The notes under the pieces: generated by a model
The model's database searches: none
Told to the model about the DNA's origin: nothing
What the model saw: only the letters and a program-made list of their open reading frames with translations
Program-made: the position numbers and the translations under genes
Origin: Owenia fusiformis
Taxonomy: Eukaryota > Annelida > Polychaeta > Sabellida > Oweniidae
Direction of reading: 5' to 3'
Length of the DNA stretch: 64,000 nt
Assembly (NCBI GenBank): GCA_903813345.2
Contig: CAIIXF020000005.1
Span: 26,787,375-26,851,374, forward strand
In this document: positions 1-12,399 of the stretch, in pieces
Position numbering within the stretch: position 1 is the first letter of the stretch
Layout: every line of letters begins with the position of its first letter

Positions 1-541
1 AAATAAAATTGCATACAGAAGTAGGAGAGTTTTATCACATTGCAAAAAATCATCTTTCCTGTTTTGGTTATATTTTCATATCTTTATATTTTAAACCTGT
101 CATTCACACGACTGTGACTGTTACTTCCATTTCTTGAGCTGTTTAACTATAAATGTATTATTTAGCATAGTACCTAACATTTATCAATTGAAAAATAAAA
201 TGTGTTTTAAGTTCTTGTGAGTCAAAACAATTTTGTTTGCCTTTCATGCCTTTCATGATTGTTTGGTCTATTAAAGCAAAGGGCATTATAGGTATAAACA
301 CAAAGGGTGTACCCAGGGTCTAGTAAATATAGCCAAGGTCTTTGAATAGGCGAGGCTTTAAGTTAAGGTCAATGTAAAACTATCACGAAGCTTCATTTTC
401 AGTTTCAAATTGAAGAAATGTCTGAAATAACATTTTTATTAATAATTTTGGGGAGGTTGCCTCATGCCTTATATTACTGTACATAATATTTTTTGATGCG
501 TATTGCTTCAGTTTATAACTGTTTTTTATTCCTCAACACAG
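1..541 (+). other. Intron of the srGAP gene (upstream part)
   Basis: AT-rich sequence before the first visible exon, ending in a T-rich tract and an AG acceptor at 540-541. The 5' exons, which should encode the F-BAR domain and the start of RhoGAP, lie outside the window. I see no coding exon or repeat here. Confidence 0.7.
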
Positions 542-3500
542 GTATGCACCACCAAGGCATATTCAGAGTATCTGGCTCAGTAATTGAAATCAACGATTTC
601 AAGGCAGCATTTGAAAAAGGTAATTTTGGATGTTTCCAAATAAATAAAAAAGATGAATTTCATGAATTATAACAATTTCTACAATAAAAATTATATTAAG
701 ATATGAATTTCTTATCTATAAACTTATGTATGCACATTTTGTATTTTTCCTTCGACTTAATTTAGGTGAGGACCCCTTGGTAGATATAGAAGATGCCTCA
801 GATATTAATTCAATAGCAGGAGTGTTGAAGTTATATCTACGTGAGTTGAAGGAGCCCCTTTTCCCCATACAGTTGTTTGACCAACTAATAGAGTGCAGTA
901 GTGAGTATACTTTGCCTACATTTTCATATTCTCAGTAAAGTACAACTTGAGAGTTCAACATCTTACATGTTGTCAATGTTTTATTAACATTGACATTTTT
1001 ATTGACATTGCCTTGATATAATAATCATATACTCAAATACTTAAGGCCATATAGAGGGATGCCATGAATCAAAATATTTGCAATTCTATTATGTTATTTA
1101 TGGCAGCGGTTGGGGTTCGGTATCTGTAACAAATGACAGGTGGTGACATTTTGCCTGGTTATGCCTTGTTTTGTGTTCTTTTTGTGTTATTTTGTGCTTT
1201 GCTCATGATAGACATTGTTTATGTTACAGAACTTGGAGATGAGGCAGATTTCCTAGCAAGGATGAAAGAATTGATTGCCACTTTATCACGACCTGTGTTT
1301 GTTGTAATGCGATATCTCTTTGCCTTCCTACATCAGTAAGTGACTTACTTCTGTGTTTTCTAAATAAATTACATTGGATTAAACTACATGTTCAGTATAT
1401 CCATCTGTGCCATTTTTGTAATACATTAGAATATGAGATATAAGAACAATGAAGCTTTCCATATAAGTTTTCATAACTTTGAATGCTATTAGTAATGGGC
1501 CCCCGTGTGTCTAATTTGAAAAGATTTGTACATTGACAAATGCATATAAATGAGCTTATGTATTTATGAAATACTTTACTTCAGTCTGTCGGAGTACAGT
1601 GATGAAAATATGATGGACAACTTCAACCTGGGTGTGTGCTTTGGCCCCACCCTGCTTCCTGTACCTCCTGATAAGGATCTTGTATTGTACCAGAACAATG
1701 TGAATGATCTAATAAAAAATATCATTAGATTACGAGAGGAATTATTCCCAAATGATGGTGGGGTCGTATATGAAAAGTGTATGACTGAAACAGACAGGTA
1801 AGGGTACTAAACAATACACACTTAAACTTTTTTCAAGTTTTTCAACCATTGTTTCAATGTTTTTCAATCATTGTTTCAATGTTTTTCAATCATTGTTTCA
1901 ATGTTTTTCAATCATTGAAAATCTAAGAAACTGTAAAAACAGATAAACTAGATGTTTGTTTCTGCTTCCTGATTATCAGGAATAACATCCTCATATATCC
2001 CTTAATATGCAAACTCCAGCAAACATTTTCTTCCATTCAAATTGATTTGTTTAAGATCAGTACAAATAATTATTTTGAATAGAAAATCATATCATGCAGA
2101 AAAAGAAAGTGATTTTGTTCACTGGAACCAAAATCCAATGCCCTCGTATGATAGCGGCATCTATGTCTACCTTTCCGTCTAAAATACTTTGTGAGTCGAT
2201 GTGCCATCTAAATGAGTTGAATAAGCCTAGTGAATAATTTTCAAGAACTTTCAAATATTGTATTTCAGTGATCGGGACCTTGACACTGTTGAGTCAATGT
2301 CTGAAGGTGGAGATGACGATGGGAGCGAAGAAGGTATGTTAAATATATTGAACTAATTTATAAATCCTGAACTTGGAAAATCTCTCAAAAGCATGTTGAG
2401 TTGTTCTAACCATCTGAATGTGTGTTAAATATCTGCAAACATGATTGGATAAAGAAATTATATATTGTTAAACTTCTATGTTGAAACTTGATTATAAATA
2501 AGATATTTGTGGTTTGAATGTTTATATTATGTTTAAGCAAATGCCATTACATAAGATAAGTAGCCCTGATTGAAAACTTTTTCAGAAAAACACTTTTTAA
2601 TATCATCTTCGTTTTCATGTATGTAAAGATACAAATCTGGGCTACTATGCTTGTATTATATATCTTCTCTTTAACAATATGCTTGTTTTTATGGATGCTT
2701 GTGACTATGCCTATGGCTGAATAGTATGGCTATATACCTATAGTTTAGACATTCGAAAAGGATATGAGAAACCTCCCTTTGTTTTTATTTAACACAAGTT
2801 TCCACTTATAGTCTATAATATAATGTAATGTAATCATTTTTGCTGTGATGCTTACAGATGTATTTATGGGTGAGTAGATCGGGGAAGTTAACATAGAAAT
2901 AGTTCGGGGAACTTTAGATAAGTTAACCCACATTAACATTTAACATCATATGGGTAGTTAAATTAGTGTTATGATGTTTGCGGGAAGGGGTCTTCTTTTG
3001 ATATTTTCAATGTGATGTAAAACCGAAGTTGAATTAGGTGATGGTTTAAAAGTTTCCTAATTTTAACCAGTTAGTAGATGTCTTGTTCTCATTGGAAAAA
3101 TATAATTCATAAATCGTCAAATTATAGAATTTTAATATAAAAATGTGATGTCTTGAATGTTGCTTTATCTTTGCTAACTCAATGAGCAGACTTCTGGAGA
3201 ACTTATAGACGATTCAGTCGAGGTACTCATGAAATGTTTAATCGGCAATTTTGTACATGTCATGCTTTAGATATGATTAGCTCATTTTTTCTGCATGCTT
3301 AGCCATCATGTGCAGGGTGTCCGTAAAGTCTGTTACAATTACAATACAAAATCTGTGTAAATTGTAAAGATACTTCATAGACACCCTGTATATAACCAAT
3401 AAACCATCGTTTATTTCAATACTGCTGAGCATATTATTTAATTTGTAAAATATTCATATATACACACATCGTCCCTATTAATATAATCATATAAAAACTA

Positions 3501-6500
3501 ATGTGATTTAACGATATGACAAGATATTTGAAATACCCCATTTTATGCTCTAGCATGCACTGTTTCAAATCTTAAAAAAAATATTTTCCAGGTCATAAAC
3601 AAAAGGAAAAATGAGCCACATAATTTTTAAATGTAGACAAATGTATAAAAATTGTATGACAAATTTTTTAAATTCTTATTCTTTCCACAATAAACCATTC
3701 ATATTATTAATTGTGTTAATAAATGATTTTACTGAACTGTTATTTTATATCATGCTCCATTTCAAGATAAATGTATCATACAATGGGGTTTGAGTTTCCT
3801 ACATTGGGATTCATATGTATACAATGATGTTTTCATTATAGAGAATGAGGTTTATATACCATACAATGAAATTCATGTTGTATATTATAATTGATGCAAT
3901 AAGGTTTGAGTTTCATACAACAAGACTAATGTTTCAATTTATGAGGTTTGAGTTTCATACAATGAGATTCATGTGTCATACAATTAAGTTTGAGTTTCAT
4001 ACAATGAGGTTCATGTGTCATACAATGAAGTTTGAGTTTTGTACAATAAGGTTCATGTTCCATATAATGAGATTCATTTATCATACAATAATGATCTGCC
4101 TTAATGATTTTTGAGTATTTCAGTTTGTCATGATCTTATGATTCCTCAACAATTATTTTAATTGCAGTTTATTGTGTTTCATTTATGCTTTAGATGTTGT
4201 TTATTTCAATATTCAGTAGCTTCATATTGTAAATCTGTTTATTTTAATCATTAAAGCTATTTGTCAATACTGTAATTCTTTTAGACATGTTGTAGCTCTT
4301 TTTCATTATGCATTTTAAATCTCAACTATTGATAATTAGAGAAATATGTAATGTATGTGCAACAGTTTTAACAATTAATTAGTCTGAACTTAACAACTAT
4401 TCATAATTTTATAAGTACACAAACATGTGATAACTATCATGAAATAACCTCTATGAATAAATTCTATTTTTGCATCTGTTTCTCTCTTAAATGCTTCCAT
4501 ACTGGCTGAAATTATCCTGAACTGGCTGAAACTTAATAAAAATCTTTTTGCTTTATTTAACTCAAAATATCCATTAACCTAATAATGAACTAGTTAAATT
4601 AAACAAGGCTTTGTCTCTGTATTAATCTAATAATTAAGGCCTCAAATCAGAACTTTCAGTTTCCAGAAAATGTACTATGGAATATATAATTTATTTGCAT
4701 GCTAACAGAGCCGGATGTGATTGAGGCCATTGGCCTTTACGATTTCAAAGGCCGGACAGAAAGAGAATTGTCCTTCAAGAAAGGCGACAAGCTGTATGTG
4801 TATAGTCAAGTATCAGATGACTGGTGGGAAGGGTGCATTGGTGAACGGGAGGGGCTCATTCCTGATAAATATGTACAGATGCGTCATAAGTAAGTTAGAT
4901 GTAGTCTTATTTTTGATGTCACGGGAGCCATATTTTAGCCTATGGCCATGAGAAATCGATGGTTAACACGTATACAGACGAGCGCTCTGTAATTTTGCCG
5001 AGCAGCGATTTCTATGATATAGGGCAAAGTATGGACTAACACTATGAGATATTTGCTTCATGGATTTAAATATGTGGCTTGGATACCAATCCATATATGG
5101 TAAATATTGGAGCAAAAATTTCAAAACTACCAGGCTTCTCAATAGCTTGAGTGAATCAGTCTTCAAATAGCATCCCATATATGGCAAATACCAGTAACTT
5201 GTTATTTACACTATAGCTCAGTGGATGTCCAGTAGAACTTGATAGACTTAACATTCTCATGACCTTGGAAAGAGCAACAACTTATTTTTCAGAATAATTG
5301 AAAAATATTTTGACTATTGATCTAAAATTAATTAAGTCTGTCAATTCAGAAAAATGCTGTTCGGTCGGAAAGGTCCTTAAGTTCTAATGTAAGCCCCTTA
5401 GCACATAGTCTGAGGTTACTCAATTGGCAAGCAAACCGGCCTTGAAACACCTATACATGCATGTTGTATAGTGATAATTCTACTTGATTATGATGAGCCT
5501 GTAAAATGTGTTTGCACTTGGAGACTGGTTCTTTTCATGCTGGGTTAGAGATGGTGTCCTCATAGCAACAGTTGTGGTAGAATGAAGTTAATTTTGCGAA
5601 GAGGGAGGGGTAATACGAGTTCCTTTCCAAGTGAATGTTGGATTTTTTCTAGAATTTAAGTAAGAGGCAAATCGGCATTTTCAGATTTCATTGTTTTGAG
5701 AATCGTGAAATTACCTTCATTTTCCACAATTAACTCAAGATTTGGGCACCATCCCTTTTAATGTTGTGGTTAATTATGCGTGTTGTGTTATGACGTTGCA
5801 GGGAATAATCGCAGAAGACCTCAGACGGTTCTAGGGATACTAGGTGCCAGGTCAGTTTCAGGGTGTGGTTGCTGTGGAAACAGGCAATGCACTATGGGAT
5901 ATGTACTTGTAGTTTGGGATGGTTAGATGCATGCTTGATGGGATAGATGTAGGCACAGTGCCAGACAGTGGACCTGGATCATCTTCTAGATTGTGCGATT
6001 ATTTTTCCTCGATTTGTCACCCTTTTGTAGTTTCAGATTTTCCACCTCCAGCTTTGAAGATTCAGCGTTTATTTCATTATTATTAGATTGTAGAAGTTCA
6101 CTATTTGATTGTTTTATGAAATTTTGCATGATTTATTTTTATAAGTTCATCCCATTATAAATTTATTTTGTATGCTTTGATCGAGTTTATGACACTATAT
6201 GTATGTTAAGAATCAAAAGTGTTTTGATTAATGTTTCTAAATGTACAAAAGGATGTTACCTTTAAAGGGCTAATAGCGGTAATTCTCAACCTAAATAACC
6301 ATAAAATATTTATAATTTGTAATAATATGTAAAACACAATTGGTATACAAGAACATCAACCTTCTGAGAATTAGAGCTAATAACCCCTTTTATGAAATAT
6401 CTTAGATTTTAGGGGCGAGTTTGGTACATAGAAAAAGGAATCAATATCTAATTATTCAATATTTGAATTAAAAAATTCCCCCCTCTTTATGGCTATTGAA

Positions 6501-9415
6501 TATGTTGTGAGTGATTTAGAGCTTAATATACAAAATTAAGAAATTATATTTGGTCATTGAGATTTGGTACTCCTTGAAACTGCCGTTTTTGAAACATATT
6601 TATTATTTTTGTGAGAATACATTCATTTTATTGACTTTGTCTTTTATTGTATTTTCAACATCATATGTCACTAACATGCATTAAAACCACATAGTTATTA
6701 TTATTTTATGTATTGTATATTTTAGTTAATTCTATTTTGCATAAGAACTTTTCCTAAATATTTCTTTCATTCAAGTTTTTCCCTACCTGTATTTTTACCT
6801 GTCATCCAAATTACAGGGGTATGAATCAGTGGCGTAGTTTGCGTTTCAAAGACCACAAATTTGTCACGATTCCCGAGATTTATTTTGAAAGTTCGCAGTG
6901 AGTTGATATTTTATCATTGCCTTTGTATGCTTCATGGTGGTTCATTAACATTAATGATCAATTCATATTGGACAACAAAGCAGTTAAATATCTTGCCACA
7001 TTGATACGGTTTAACAATGTCTCGCTTAAACTTTTTGAAAAACACAATTGAAACAGCTTGCAAGTAATACCATGTTTCATGGTTCAAAGCATTGTATAGG
7101 TGCTTCTTCACATGATATATGCAATGCGTTTCTTTGAATATATGATTCCATATGCTTTCTAATCTTCAGATAAAACTTTCATCAGTACAGAATAAACCGC
7201 TTTGCTAAATGAAATATGCCACATTTTCTTAATATCAATTGATAGGGTTTTGGTTCAGTATCACAGATTGTTAGTATACGTTTCCATTCTGTTGACTAAT
7301 ATGCCAGGTCATGCCATCTAAAGACAGTAAAAGATAGATATACATCACATATGTCAAGTTCATACAAGTTCATATGCAATATCTTATTCAACAGCTGCTC
7401 TTGGCCAACATGCTTAATTTACAAAATGTTTTTGTATTGTTGCATCTGTAGAGCTTTTAAGGTAAAAGTACAGTATTTGAAGGTTGTTTTGGTAAGTCTT
7501 ATTGTATGCTTAGCAACTACGTAAATTTATTTAATTTAATATATTGGTTATGTGGCAGTACTTGAATCAAACCATGTTTTACTATGAATTGTGGCAGGTA
7601 AGTATTATATCTGAATTAACTGAATCTTATTGAAATAATACAGTTTGAAACAATCTGAAAAGGCAACTCTGCTCACTTTCGACTAAGAGAAATCCTTTGG
7701 TTGCAAAAAAAACAAAACTATATCTTGAAAAATTTATGAAAACCTTGTATCTTTGGAGTGTACGATGCTGAAAATAATTGAGAAATCGAGTTGGACCTTT
7801 TAATGAAGTAATTTTGAATCTAGCCCTCACAGGATTGATATATACTTGTTCAGGAATAGTGCATGTAAATTATCAGCGCTAATCCAACATAAAGATAGAA
7901 CTTCCGTACACATTGTCATTTTGATGTCTTTTTGATTTTTACCATAGACATAATGCCATTGATTCACCCCCCCACACCACCCACACACATTATTGACATG
8001 TGATCCCTACTTTTAAATCCAGTAACATATTTACAATATTGAGAAATACTATATTTATATTATCAAGCTTCAACTCAAGCCAACTGGGGCAATCAGTGTG
8101 GTTGTAAATTAATTCTGTGCTTCCTGAATAATAAGTCCATTGAACCAGGCCTTATTTCAATCCTTAATCAGACTGAAAATACAGAGCTTTCAAAAGCAAT
8201 AACACCTCAACGAAACCCTGTGCATTCTTACCTTTTTTATCTGATTTATTTGATTATTTCAGGGGTGACAGCAGTGACAATAAGAGCCAGAGTAGCAGCG
8301 AAGACATTAAAGAAGACCGAAGAAAGTCTACTGAAAGTCTCCCAGCTAAGGATTTCAGCAGCCAACCAGGAGTGGAAGCTATAGATAAATCAGCCTCCCA
8401 GCCCAATATAAGTCTTCTAGCTAAAACTGGTCGACATAGCAGTAGCCCTGTGGAATCTAAACGACCGAGTGTCTCGTCAGTAGACTCTGACCCAGGTTTG
8501 GGAAATCAAAATCAGTCCCCCGCAAAAACGTTAACAACATTGAGTAATAAAAATCGGCAAGGTAGTGATCGGTCGAATAGTGATTCAAGTGACGCAACTG
8601 AGAGAAGTACTGAGGATTTATCGTATGACATCGAAAATGCATTAGCTGAAGTGATGTCAGGTTTACAGTCGTTGGAGCTGCAACAAAATTCTGACCGTAA
8701 AGGCAAAGTATTAGTACAAAGTAAATTAAAGCCTTCAACTCCACAGAGAGACTCGTCAGAGACTAGCATTAAAAAACAGGAGTATCACCCAAAGCATACA
8801 CCTGATTTAGTTATGGATCTACCAATAGCAATCCAGCACCAGCCTAGTTCCCCTAAGGAATCCAGCAACCCAGAACCTGAATCTGACTCTGAGGCTAGGG
8901 ACTCTGAGGCTCGCGATTCCCACCCCCAGGACTCAGTTATTCTCTCAACAGCTGAGAGGTTTGCTAGCAATAATCAGTCTACTATGAAGAAGGGAAGCTC
9001 TATGCCACGTAGCTACACAAGTAGCGCTATGCAAGGGGAGCCAGGTAGCCCACTAATGGAGCGTCAGGTAAAGCGAAGCTTAAGTACTAGTGCTACAATG
9101 ACTGCTAGGGATACCCCTGAGAAAGACAGCTCGGATATGAAACACATGGCTTCTCCAATGACTATAGCCCCACGAGTGGCAAATATAAAGCCTGTAACTA
9201 TGACTCAAACACAAGTGCTACCCCTTCCCAAGCCATTTCAAAGTCCCCCTCAACTTCTCCCATCAGTGGGGGCTAAACCCATGGTACGACCCAAACCACA
9301 GGTCATGAGGAAACCTGTCGCCTCCCCTGAACTCTTGATGAAATTACGCGCCAATGGGACCCCCTCCCCTAGAAGTACACCCACACGGGATACCCCGCCA
9401 CCATCTGACAATTGA
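542..9415 (+). CDS. SRGAP: SLIT-ROBO Rho GTPase-activating protein (srGAP), 3' part
   Basis: srGAP proteins are F-BAR membrane-bending proteins that switch off Rac/Cdc42/Rho GTPases and bind Robo receptors through SH3; they act at the plasma membrane in cell protrusions and axon guidance. Exons read from matching GT/AG sites and phases: 542-619, 766-900, 1230-1335, 1585-1797, 2269-2333, 4709-4889, optional 6817-6897, and 8263-9415 with the stop. Together they give 669 residues, or 642 without the optional exon. The first four exons are the RhoGAP domain: GIFRVSG carries the arginine finger, KLYLRELKEPLFP is the conserved core helix, and NLGVCFGPTLLP follows. A short acidic linker exon precedes an SH3 exon (ALYDF-like LYDFKGRTERELSFKKGD, then DDWWEG). 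The last exon is low complexity and rich in Ser/Pro with PxxP motifs. The N-terminal F-BAR part is outside the window. Paralogue number cannot be assigned; invertebrates usually have one gene. Confidence 0.92.
1095..1180 (+). repeat. GTCACCACC-family interspersed repeat, 3' end copy
   Basis: Contains the family core TGTAACAAATGACAGG followed by GGTGGTGACATTTTGC and a tail ending in TGCCTTGTTT. It lies in a srGAP intron. Related copies are at 21235, 28390, 29615, 34345, 37290, 44890 and 57390, all in the same orientation. Confidence 0.7.
1830..1920 (+). repeat. Short tandem repeat, about 25-bp unit
   Basis: About three and a half copies of a unit containing CAATCATTGTTTCAATG, just inside the intron after the srGAP exon at 1585-1797. 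No coding role is visible. Confidence 0.85.
3313..3388. mobile_element. 76-bp miniature inverted-repeat element
   Basis: Begins CAGGGTGTC and ends GACACCCTG, with TA to the right. It shares CAGGGTG ends with the larger mariner-like elements in this window. It lies in the srGAP intron between 2334 and 4708, which is otherwise AT-rich with no exon that I can see. Confidence 0.65.
3780..4110 (+). repeat. AT-rich minisatellite
   Basis: Degenerate tandem copies of a roughly 21-bp unit of the type GAGGTTTGAGTTTCATACAAT, alternating with GAGATTCATGTGTCATACAA, giving a 42-bp higher-order period. The open frame across it (89 residues of repeated Phe-His-Thr-Met-Arg) is a by-product of the repeat. Confidence 0.85.
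6262..6391. mobile_element. Short inverted-repeat element
   Basis: The arms contain TAATAGCGGTAATTCTCA and its imperfect inverse TGAGAATTAGAGCTAA, with AAAGGG/CCCCTTT ends. It is related to the element at 10978-11412. The surrounding srGAP intron (4890-6816) shows no other feature. Confidence 0.55.
6817..6897 (+). CDS. SRGAP: Candidate srGAP cassette exon (81 nt)
   Basis: A TTACAG acceptor at 6811-6816 and a CA|GTGAGT donor after 6897 flank an open 81-nt block. Both borders are phase 2, the phase of the SH3-exon donor (4889) and of the last-exon acceptor (8263). The exon can therefore be included or skipped without changing frame; it adds 27 residues between SH3 and the tail, including WRSLRFKDHKF. 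I do not know a matching segment in vertebrate srGAPs. It could be a chance splice-site pair, so transcripts are needed. Confidence 0.55.
6898..8262 (+). other. Last srGAP intron
   Basis: AT-rich intron ending in a T-rich tract and CAG. There is a short C/CA-rich patch near 7970-7990. I see no exon or clear transposon. Confidence 0.6.
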
Positions 9416-10978
9416 TTTCCATGGTAACCTTAGAAAGGCCCTGCTTCCAGAGACACATCTCCAATGAAAGCTCAACTTCCTTCCGAAACCAACATTTGTT
9501 CATCTGACTTTACTCAGGCCAGTGTGATATGATAACGAATTATCAACCATTGAATCCTAATCATCTGGCCAGTGTGATATGACAAAGAACTATCAACCAT
9601 TGACTTGTTATAATATCATAGAGTATTTAAAGTACAGTCTAGCCTACAGAACCAAGAAAACATGGCCGACTGCCCGTGTAAATGAATGGTAAGGGTGTAA
9701 TATTTGGGGCTGTGAATTGGACTAAGTAATGAATGGGAGATTATTCTTGGATACTGGGGACTATAGTTGTTACATTTCCATTGTTCTAGGGACCCATGTG
9801 TTACACTGAGGTTTATTTGTGTAGTTCTTTACATATGATACCACGATGCATGTCATCTCAAAAGGGCTATTTCTCAAACATATGGTCTTGTGAAAAGCAG
9901 GAATTTTCACTTTGGTATGAAATGCAACTGTCTTGACACAGTAATTTTCACTTTGGTATGAAATCCACAGTAATTTTCACATTAGTATGAAATCCACAGT
10001 AATTTTCACATTGGTATAAAATGCAACTATCTTCAGTTTGTAGATCAATATAGGTAATAAAAAATTGAGAATGTCTTTTGAGGATAGTCTTGCTTCAAGA
10101 CCCTGGACCCCCCCCCCCCCCCTTATTTACTTTACACCCGTTTTGTGTTATTTGTTGGAGAAGTAGATAAGGGAGTCCACAGTCGTGAAGCAAGACTTTT
10201 TTGAGGAAAATACATTCAGAACCATCATATCATGTGATCTAGCCAACCTGTAGAGGTCTTGTATATGGTCAGGTGTTGCATTCTGGTATCATTTACCTCC
10301 TGTGGTATCATTATCCTCATGTGCACAGTCTTCATTTAGATCTGCAAAATGATGTATTATGTAAAATAGTTTTATATTTTAATATTCAGAGAAGTACAGA
10401 AAAAATATATTCAAATCATGTGCATAAATATCTTATGTGTGTACATTTCAGAAGCTACACATTCTTGGTGTATGTGTAATTGTGTATATTTACCATATCA
10501 GTACCTTCACTTCTGTATGTAGTTCTAGTCTTGCACCAAGCCCCCATGTTAGCTAACCATTTTGTACATTGGAGAAATAGATACATTGGGATGACGAGGG
10601 ACTTGATGCGGGACTATTGTATGTGGTTTATCCAAATTCCAATTCTTTCTCACCACAATGCCAAAGCAGTATACAGATAAGCACATAAACAGAAAACAGT
10701 AAGCACCATCAGATTTAGTTAGATCACAGAAAGTAATGACTTAATTATATGGAATATATACAAGACAATGTATACTGCTTATTATCTAATGGCTTGTATT
10801 CTGTATTCTATCACCCCTTATATGAGCAAGTTAGACAAGTTGGACTCTTCTCATTTAAGAGTCACAGAATCATTGCCAATATGAATTGTAAATATGCATT
10901 ACCAGGTATTAAAATGAAAAAGGGGTGATAGATCAAGAAATTTTGATTAAAAGTTGCAATATTTAGGTTTTGATTATT
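9416..10978 (+). other. srGAP 3' UTR and start of the intergenic region
   Basis: Follows the srGAP stop. It holds a tandem block at about 9905-10025 (three to four copies of a unit with AGTAATTTTCAC and GGTATGAAAT). A small inverted-repeat element at about 10083-10198 has TAGTCTTGCTTCA ends and encloses a run of 18 or so C. An AATAAA at 10056-10061 is one possible polyadenylation signal, but several others occur downstream, so the transcript end is not decided. Confidence 0.5.
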
Positions 10979-11412
10979 TAAAGGGGTTGTATCAGTAATT
11001 CCTACCTTCAATAAATCCACTATGTTTTTAATTTATAATAACATGTTACACCTTCAGTAGACTTATGTAAAAATCTCACGGTGTAATGTAGTGGTCACAT
11101 TTGCTCCGATTTTTACTTCGGCGCCCATCCGATTAAGTATTTTGCTCAGAATTTAATACAATATTGAACGAAACACTCAATCGGCTGGGCGCCGGCCGAT
11201 GGATCGGAGCAAATGTGACCACAGCATAAGCCTTGGTGAGTGTGTCAGGTTCAAATATAATATTATTCAATCTTCAATAATTTTATAATTATTATTACTG
11301 AAGATAAGATTTCTGTCAGTCTAATGATTGTGTGAGAAAGTGAGATGTCATTAATGAATTAAAAATAATTTGGAGTTGTTTATAGTGAGAATTACTGCTA
11401 TGAGGCCTTTAA
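10978..11412. mobile_element. Inverted-repeat element containing a second element
   Basis: The outer arms are AAAGG-type ends followed by CAGTAATTCYYAC, related to the element at 6262. A 132-bp element with a 20-bp perfect end, GTGGTCACATTTGCTCCGAT, and its inverse sits inside at 11091-11222; it also has GC-rich internal arms around GGCGCC. This is one small transposon inside another. Confidence 0.65.
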
Positions 11413-11790
11413 TGTTTGATTTGAATGTGTATTGAGCAAAACAAGAATGAACAGGCCTAGTTTGAATTCAGTTTGTTCAACTTCAAATGATTGTTTAATG
11501 TAGTTGAATATGGATGGGAATGATAACTTTTGTTTACATGTAAATGTTGAGCATGAATGAGAGTCATTTACTGGCTTGTTATCTCAGTAATATTGTTTTT
11601 ATTAGCAAGTAAAATGTCCATATCATTTGAGAAAATGAGTAACATCACTCACTGTGAGAATACAATGCAATATGTAGGGATAGATGAATAAGTATTGTTA
11701 ATAATTATGAATTTTTTCTTTTTGCAAACTGCATATTTCTATAAAAATTGTGATGATAAAAAGTACATATGTGCCAATCTGCTAAGGTAA

Positions 11791-12148
11791 TACAGGGTGA
11801 CACAAAAATGAAATGTTACCATCATGTAATCTTTGTGATTTTTTGTAATAAATAAATGGGAAGATATGAAATACTTTCGATAATATGAATGAAAGCAATT
11901 CAGAAATGGCTCACATAATGACTAAGGCAGAAATCCCAATTTCAGAAAATTCGATGATTTCATGTTAGAGCTTACCTGGACAGAAAACGTGATTTTTTCT
12001 TTAAAAATCAAAATCAAAGATGCAATTTAAGTAAAACCACTGTTTTATCAATTCACCACTCTATCTACACAGAAACAACCACAAAGATTACATCATTCGT
12101 GAGAAAGTTATTCCAAAATTAGAGGGTAAAATTTTTGTGTCACCCTGT
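11791..12148. mobile_element. Mariner-like MITE with CAGGGTGACAC ends
   Basis: Starts TACAGGGTGACACAAAAAT and ends in the inverse ATTTTTGTGTCACCCTG. Inner arms around CATGTAATCTTTGTG also pair. It is about 358 bp with no coding capacity. Confidence 0.75.
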
Positions 12149-12295
12149 GCATAACCTTTAGGTCAAGCAACTTGACTTATATGTCTGATTTTGGGATTAA
12201 ATGATAGTAATTGTAAGTCTGATCCTCAGTTACCCTGTTATTAGTTCAACCGATTTTCTGTAACATGTAATAAATAGAGGTTATTTAATGGGAGG

Positions 12296-12394
12296 TTTTT
12301 GATACAGGGTATATCTGAGGGAAATACAATATATGTACCTGAGGGATCGAAGGTTGATACATTGTATTACCCTCAGATATATCCTGTATCAAAA
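12296..12394. mobile_element. Hairpin-forming short element
   Basis: Arms of about 33 bp containing TTTGATACAGGGTATATC pair with GATATATCCTGTATCAAAA. The loop is about 30 bp. Confidence 0.7.
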
Positions 12395-12399
12395 TCGAG

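Noticed and set aside
1830-1920. CRISPR-like array
   Set aside because: Direct repeats without unique spacers, in an animal intron. No CRISPR is expected here.
3845-4114. 89-codon frame with repeated Phe-His-Thr-Met-Arg
   Set aside because: Produced by the AT-rich minisatellite.
8457-8970. Minus-strand frames across the last srGAP exon
   Set aside because: Antisense to a long coding exon with matching splice phase; no domain.
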